Shown here in pieces: positions 60,060 through 64,000 of a DNA stretch of 64,000 nt. Made by a program: the position numbers and the translations under genes. The notes below the pieces were generated by a model. It saw only the letters and a list, made by a program, of their open reading frames with translations, had not been told where the DNA came from and made no database searches. The stretch spans positions 2,542,001 to 2,606,000 of the forward strand of contig ML058493.1 in NCBI GenBank assembly GCA_003013855.2, given 5' to 3'. Source of the stretch: Liriodendron chinense. Its lineage: Eukaryota; Streptophyta; Magnoliopsida; Magnoliales; Magnoliaceae. How positions within the stretch are numbered: position 1 is the first letter of the stretch; the number at the start of each line of letters is the position of its first letter.

Positions 60060-60490
60060 GGTTACAATGCAAAGCTCCCATTATGATGCATGCATTATAT
60101 CCACACCATCCATCCATTTTGGCAAATTATTTTAGGGCATGAGCCAAAAAATGAGGCATCCCCAAAGCTCAAGTGGACCACACCACAAAAGGTTGTGGGG
60201 ATGATGACACCCACTGTTGAAACCTTCTTAAGGGCTACCATGATATTTATTTGTCATCAAAACTCTTCATAAGGTCATGTAGACATGGATGAAAGGAAAA
60301 CAAAAATATTTGATTGATCCAAAACTTATGTGGCCCAAGAAGTTTTCAATGTAAGGCATTCAATCCCCACTATTTTCTGTGGTGTGGTCCACTAGAGCTT
60401 TGGATCTGTTTCATTTTTTGGGTCATGACCTAAAATGATCTAAAAAAATGTATAGACAGTATGGATCTAACACATACATTATGGTGGTGC
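60060..60490. mobile_element. Foldback (hairpin) MITE copy
   Basis: Arms with ATGATGCATGCATTATATCC, ACACCATCCATCCATTTTGG and TTATTTTAGGGCATGAGCC are mirrored by complements between 60370 and 60485 (GGTGTGGTCCACTAGAGCTT, AACACATACATTATGGTGG). Loop with AGGTCATGTAGACATGGATG. Terminal repeats are worn and no target duplication is clear. Confidence 0.7.
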
Positions 60491-60549
60491 TAATCAAACT
60501 GTGCCACGTGTAGGAAGGTTGTCCCTCACGGTGATTGTGGGCGAGACTT

Positions 60550-61018
60550 GGGTGGATTTCTTGCCAAAAGTCTCTCCATAAGTTCCTGCGCCGAGGCCCA
60601 CTTTAATATTTATCAAAAATCCACTCCATCTATACGTTTTGTGAGCTCATTTTATGATATGCGACGAAAAATGAAGCAGATCCAAAACTTAAGTGGGCCG
60701 CACTAGAAGAAACAGTGGGAATTGAATAACCAAGGTTGAAACATTCGTATGGCCAAAGGATGTAGTCTTTTGTGTTTTCATTTCATCCTAGTGCCAATGA
60801 CCTTGGTTTGGATGGAATATAAAAATCAATGTAGAGCCCAAGAAGGTTTCAACAGTACGCATTTTTCTCCAATTTTTACTCTCGTGTGTCTCACTTGAAT
60901 TTTGGATTTTTGTTCTCATGTCCTAAAATGAGCTAAAAAAGAGGATGGATGGAGTGGAATTTCTCATAAACATCACGGTGGACTGCGCCTAGCTGCCTAT
61001 GTGGCCTTGGCAAGAAAT
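60550..61018. mobile_element. Foldback (hairpin) MITE copy, diverged
   Basis: The left end GATTTCTTGCCAAAAG mirrors the right end CTTGGCAAGAAATC. Arms carry CCACTCCATCTATACG, GAGCTCATTTTATGATATG and complements near 60930-60985. It abuts the previous and next copies, giving three in a row. Confidence 0.65.
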
Positions 61019-61043
61019 CGGCGGCGTCATGGCTTACTAGAAG

Positions 61044-61470
61044 CGGATTAGGTGCGGACGCGGATTGCCTACGTGAATTGGGCACTGCCGCGCTACCTCC
61101 ACAGTTGACCGTCCTGTCAAGGGATTTGTAGGGCCTACCGTGATCTAAATGTTTTATCCATGCCGTCCATCCATTTTGACAGATCATCCTAAGGCATGAG
61201 CCCAAAAAGGAGCAAGATTGAAGGCTCAAGGGGACAACATCACAGGAAGCAGTGGAGATTAAATTCCTACCATTGAAAACTTCTTAGGGCCCACTGTGAT
61301 GTTTATTTGCCATCTAACCTGCTCATAACGTCACAACATGGACCTGTATAAAGGAAAAACATAAATATCAACTTGATTCAAAAATTTTGTGCCCCAATAA
61401 ACTTTCAACGGTAAGCTTTCAATCCCCATTGTCATGGTGTGGTCCACTTGAGCCTTCAATCTGCCTCCTA
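61044..61470. mobile_element. Foldback MITE, right end missing
   Basis: It starts GCGGATTAGGTGCGGACGCG, like the intronic copy at 38195. The left arm (CATGCCGTCCATCCATTTTG, AAGGCATGAGCCC) and loop are present, but sequence stops matching after TGGTCCACTTGAGCCTTCAA, so the right terminus is deleted. Confidence 0.65.
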
Positions 61471-61883
61471 GGGCCCGCATTAATGATGCTGAGCTTACAA
61501 TCAACTAGAATCAATAAAAAGAATTGGAAAATCATATTCGATATAACTCTCAGTGGGCCCTTACGGCTTTCATTTCTTATGAGTTTCTTTATTCCAAAGA
61601 ACTATTAATTATCAGTGCATGATACATGGAAATTTTAATTTAACTCTACAAGATGCAGATCTCAAAGTCATATTCTTTGCCTAAAGGGTTCGATGCCGCT
61701 TGACAGTAGGAACAGGAATAAAGAATCCGAACAGGAATAAGGAACCCGGGAAATTGTTGTGTGGGCAGAAAGCGCCAATTGAAAATTTAACAGCCCATTA
61801 AAATCTTAAGGGCTGAACAGAAAAATCATTTGTATAAAAATAAAATTAAAAGAAAAAATGCAACACTGCTGCAAAGACAGCTG
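61471..61883 (-). other. Probable 3' UTR and downstream region of the GrpE-like gene
   Basis: AT-rich, no open frame. It directly follows the stop codon of the GrpE-like exon on the - strand. Polyadenylation signals cannot be fixed. Confidence 0.35.
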
Positions 61884-62108
61884 TTACCGGTTGGTCGCTG
61901 AACTTGTATCTGACCCAGCTGCTGCAGTAGGCTGTTCGTTGGATTTTTCAGTGGTGGGCGGGGCCTTTTTCGGACCTGGGCCAGCAGAGACTTTAACGGT
62001 GGCAGGTCTAAGAAGTCGATCTCCAAGAACAAATCCACGCTGGAATTCTTGAATTATGATGCCTTCCTTGTATTCTTGGGACTCATCACGTGCAATGGCC
62101 TCATGAAG
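61884..62108 (-). CDS. Last exon of a chloroplast-type GrpE co-chaperone gene (partial)
   Basis: On the - strand the exon reads LHEAIARDESQEYKEGIIIQ then EFQRGFVLGDRLLRPATVKV and SAGPGPKK, followed by a Pro/Thr/Ser/Ala-rich tail and a stop at 61884-61886. This is the C-terminal beta-domain of GrpE, the part that binds the DnaK/Hsp70 ATPase domain to exchange nucleotide. The SAGPG ending and extended tail are as in plastid or cyanobacterial types (from memory). The acceptor is TTTCTGATTTTCCTTTGATGAAG-like sequence ending AAG just before CTTCATGAG. No upstream exon (helical GrpE region) was found between 62109 and 64000, so the first intron is long or this is a gene fragment. It could be a retro-copied or dead piece, but the frame is intact. 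Confidence 0.7.
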   Translation of the reverse strand, partial: LHEAIARDESQEYKEGIIIQEFQRGFVLGDRLLRPATVKVSAGPGPKKAPPTTEKSNEQPTAAAGSDTSSATNR

Positions 62109-62427
62109 CTTCATCAAAGGAAAATCAGAAATGGTTCAACTGCATGCCTGAAGATTTTGCTAGCAAACTGTGTGGTTCGCAGAATAGCGGATTCAAAACA
62201 GAAAGCTATGAAAAAATGCAGTCAAAACCAGCATGTCTCAGTCCCATTCAGCTGTACAGAGTATTGGACCTTCATTTTAGAGTCCTAATCTATGACACCC
62301 AGATACTGGTATAGGGCCTATAGGAGTATAGCCCTAGAGCATTAGTATCACATACAATACAGAAACAGGTATGGGATATGTCATGGATACGCATTTAGTC
62401 ACATTCTGCTGTTTTCCTAACTACTTA

Positions 62428-62578
62428 GGCCCTGTTTGTAGAAACCTAAAAATTAGTTCATCTCATTTTAGTTAACAGTAATTATGTAATAGAGATCTTG
62501 ATCTCTAATACATGAGTGCTGTTAACATGAAATCATTAAATGAGATCAACTCATTTTTCGTGTCAACCAAACACGGCC
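62428..62578. mobile_element. Tourist-like MITE with TTA duplication
   Basis: TTA stands at 62425-62427 and 62579-62581. The element starts GGCCCTGTTTGTAGAAACC and ends GTGTCAACCAAACACGGCC. Internal CTCATTTTAGTTAACAG is mirrored near 62540. It lies in the presumed intron or upstream region of the GrpE-like exon. Confidence 0.7.
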
Positions 62579-62957
62579 TTAGTGTATTCTTTGCAATATA
62601 ATATCTACAACACTAACATGTTATCGAGTGCTGAATACATCCTCAATTGATAGTAAAGTTACTGTCCACCTCATGCATACAGCCGACATGTCATGCATTT
62701 TGAACGGCTCCAATGTTGTCCACATGCGAGATGTTAGCCACATGCAAAAGGAGGACGATAAATTTACTGATGATGTGTATTTGAGCAGTCATACATAATT
62801 TATATGTTACACTATAAAGAAAGATGACCATAGTATGACATAACAAAGAGAAGATAACATGCATCTGAATATGTTTTAGACTATTTTTAGCTCTTAAGAA
62901 TTCTGCTAATTATTGTCTTCAAAATAGTATGAATCTCTACTATATATAACGAGAAAA

Positions 62958-63075
62958 GCCTTCTCAAGATTGCACAGGTAGAAGCATTTATCAGGGGGAC
63001 AGTTCGAGATGGAATGTCTCCATTTTCAAGCCTTCTCGAGATCACACAGGTAAAAGCGTTTATCAAGGGGAGAAA
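62958..63075 (+). repeat. Short two-copy repeat
   Basis: CCTTCTCAAGATTGCACAGG with AAGCATTTATCAGGGG recurs as CCTTCTCGAGATCACACAGG with AAGCGTTTATCAAGGG about 74 bases further on. Meaning unknown. Confidence 0.7.
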
Positions 63076-63219
63076 CTGAGATTGAAAGGAGAGAGAAGGA
63101 TGTAGAGTGAGATCCTAGCCAAAATGAATATCTCAGATCGGGCCGGAATACAACGCAGGGATGACCGGGGAGATCTATAGTTCGCTTCATCTCGAAGCAA
63201 AGAGGTCCTCCCTCTCTCT

Positions 63220-63569
63220 CCAGGGTTGTAAAGGCATCCCAATCCTATCGCCCTGCCACAAGAAGGGTTTCGAGGCAAGGTCAATGCCAGCTAGATGACT
63301 CAGTCAGATGCAAGCTGTATAAAGGTAAGGACATCAAGTATTTCCAGCAAGTGGGTTTTGATCCTGCTCATGATGAAGATTCGGGTGTTTGGATCCCAGC
63401 CGATAAACGTAAGACAGAGGTAAGAAAGTTCAACAAGGAGATCGACCCACTGAGAGAGCTCCCTACTCTATTTGTGGATCAATTTCCAGAAGATTGGATA
63501 GTGTTGCACTTCTCTCGAGTCTTCAGTAGAGATTTGGGAAGGTTAGGAAAGTTGTTATTCCTAGGGTAA
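63220..63569 (+). CDS. Unidentified open frame, perhaps retroelement-derived
   Basis: The + strand frame is open from about 63220 to the stop at 63567-63569. It reads QLDDSVRCKLYKGKDIKYFQ then QVGFDPAHDEDSGVWIPADK and ends FSRVFSRDLGRLGKLLFLG. Composition is protein-like (charged, few low-complexity runs), but no ATG opens the frame near 63220 and I recognise no family. The following sequence to 64000 looks like an LTR leader, so a retroelement origin is possible. Confidence 0.3.
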
Positions 63570-63599
63570 AGGGCTCGGTGACACGGACATCAGGCCCTT

Positions 63600-64000
63600 T
63601 AGCATTTATCAGCGAAGAAGGCAAGCGACGCCTGTATCTCTATGGCTCGATGATGAGCTTGGAGGATCATTCGTGACGACTTGAGGAGCATCGAAGACCT
63701 TACACATATGGTTCGAGACATTTGAGAAGACCCCACATTGGGAGGACATGTGTAAGTTGCTTGGAGGAGATGATTGGACCGTTAGATCGCGATGATGGCG
63801 TGATCGGACCATCGGTTCGTCGTGGCCCACTTTCATCGTGCCATCATCGGAGGCCATTGGGCATCTTAGATTTGCGCTTATTATAAGCACTTTTACTCAG
63901 TGTTGTCCTAAACCTTTTTCATTAGTTGTTGATTATTGAAAAGCAAGCCCCTTAGTTGCCTCCTTCCTCTCTCTCTCTTGGAGCTTCATCTTCTTCCTTG
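63600..64000 (+). other. LTR-like sequence at the right edge
   Basis: The phrase GGGCATCTTAGATTTGCGCT, the TATTATAAGCAC stretch near 63879 and the CT-rich end look like promoter/R-U5 of a plant LTR. No ends were found, so this is tentative. Confidence 0.25.

Overview
The window is plant nuclear DNA dominated by transposable elements. No prokaryotic operons, CRISPR arrays, rRNA or tRNA genes were recognised. The many copies of a long foldback element ending in GTGGGCCCCAC, together with long-LTR gypsy and copia families, suggest a large-genome early-diverging angiosperm, perhaps a magnoliid. That taxonomic guess is from general impression and was not tested.

Bases 1-17810 are a nest of retrotransposons. 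Element A (+ strand) enters from the left edge. It shows an antisense region with two decayed extra ORFs, one with a plant-mobile-domain-like segment and a coiled-coil tail, then a polypurine tract and its 3' LTR (6659-8568). A is inserted into the RNase H region of element B, a Tat-like Ty3/gypsy element on the - strand with gag, protease and RT remnants, a primer binding site and a 5' LTR (15758-17810). B's pol is also split by a solo LTR (9555-11544) with a perfect CCTTC target-site duplication (TSD).

Bases 17811-36500 hold a hAT/BED transposase fossil, microsatellites, foldback elements, a 4.2-kb chromovirus-like solo LTR (23540-27705, TSD GGTCG) with internal tandem arrays, a second solo LTR of the 9555 family (27921-29767, TSD ATAAG), and an Athila-like gag fragment with primer site and 5' LTR (30771-33571).

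Bases 37111-39479 contain the one complete host gene I can support. It has two exons, predicts 202 aa, and has a Cys/His-Pro motif at the N terminus and a basic conserved C terminus. Its intron carries a foldback element. From 39.8 kb onward the sequence is intergenic, with at least seven further foldback copies, Tourist-like MITEs, a minisatellite interrupted by a Mutator-type MITE with a perfect 9-bp TSD, a degenerate ~145-bp tandem array, and an extremely truncated poly(A) retro-insertion. Near the right edge lies the last exon of a chloroplast-type GrpE co-chaperone gene (61884-62108, - strand), whose other exons are probably beyond the window, followed by an unidentified ORF and LTR-like sequence.

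No new multi-gene system was found. The most unusual items are the antisense ORF module with its own TATA box and LTR-like leader, the motif arrays inside the LTRs, and the foldback family expansion.
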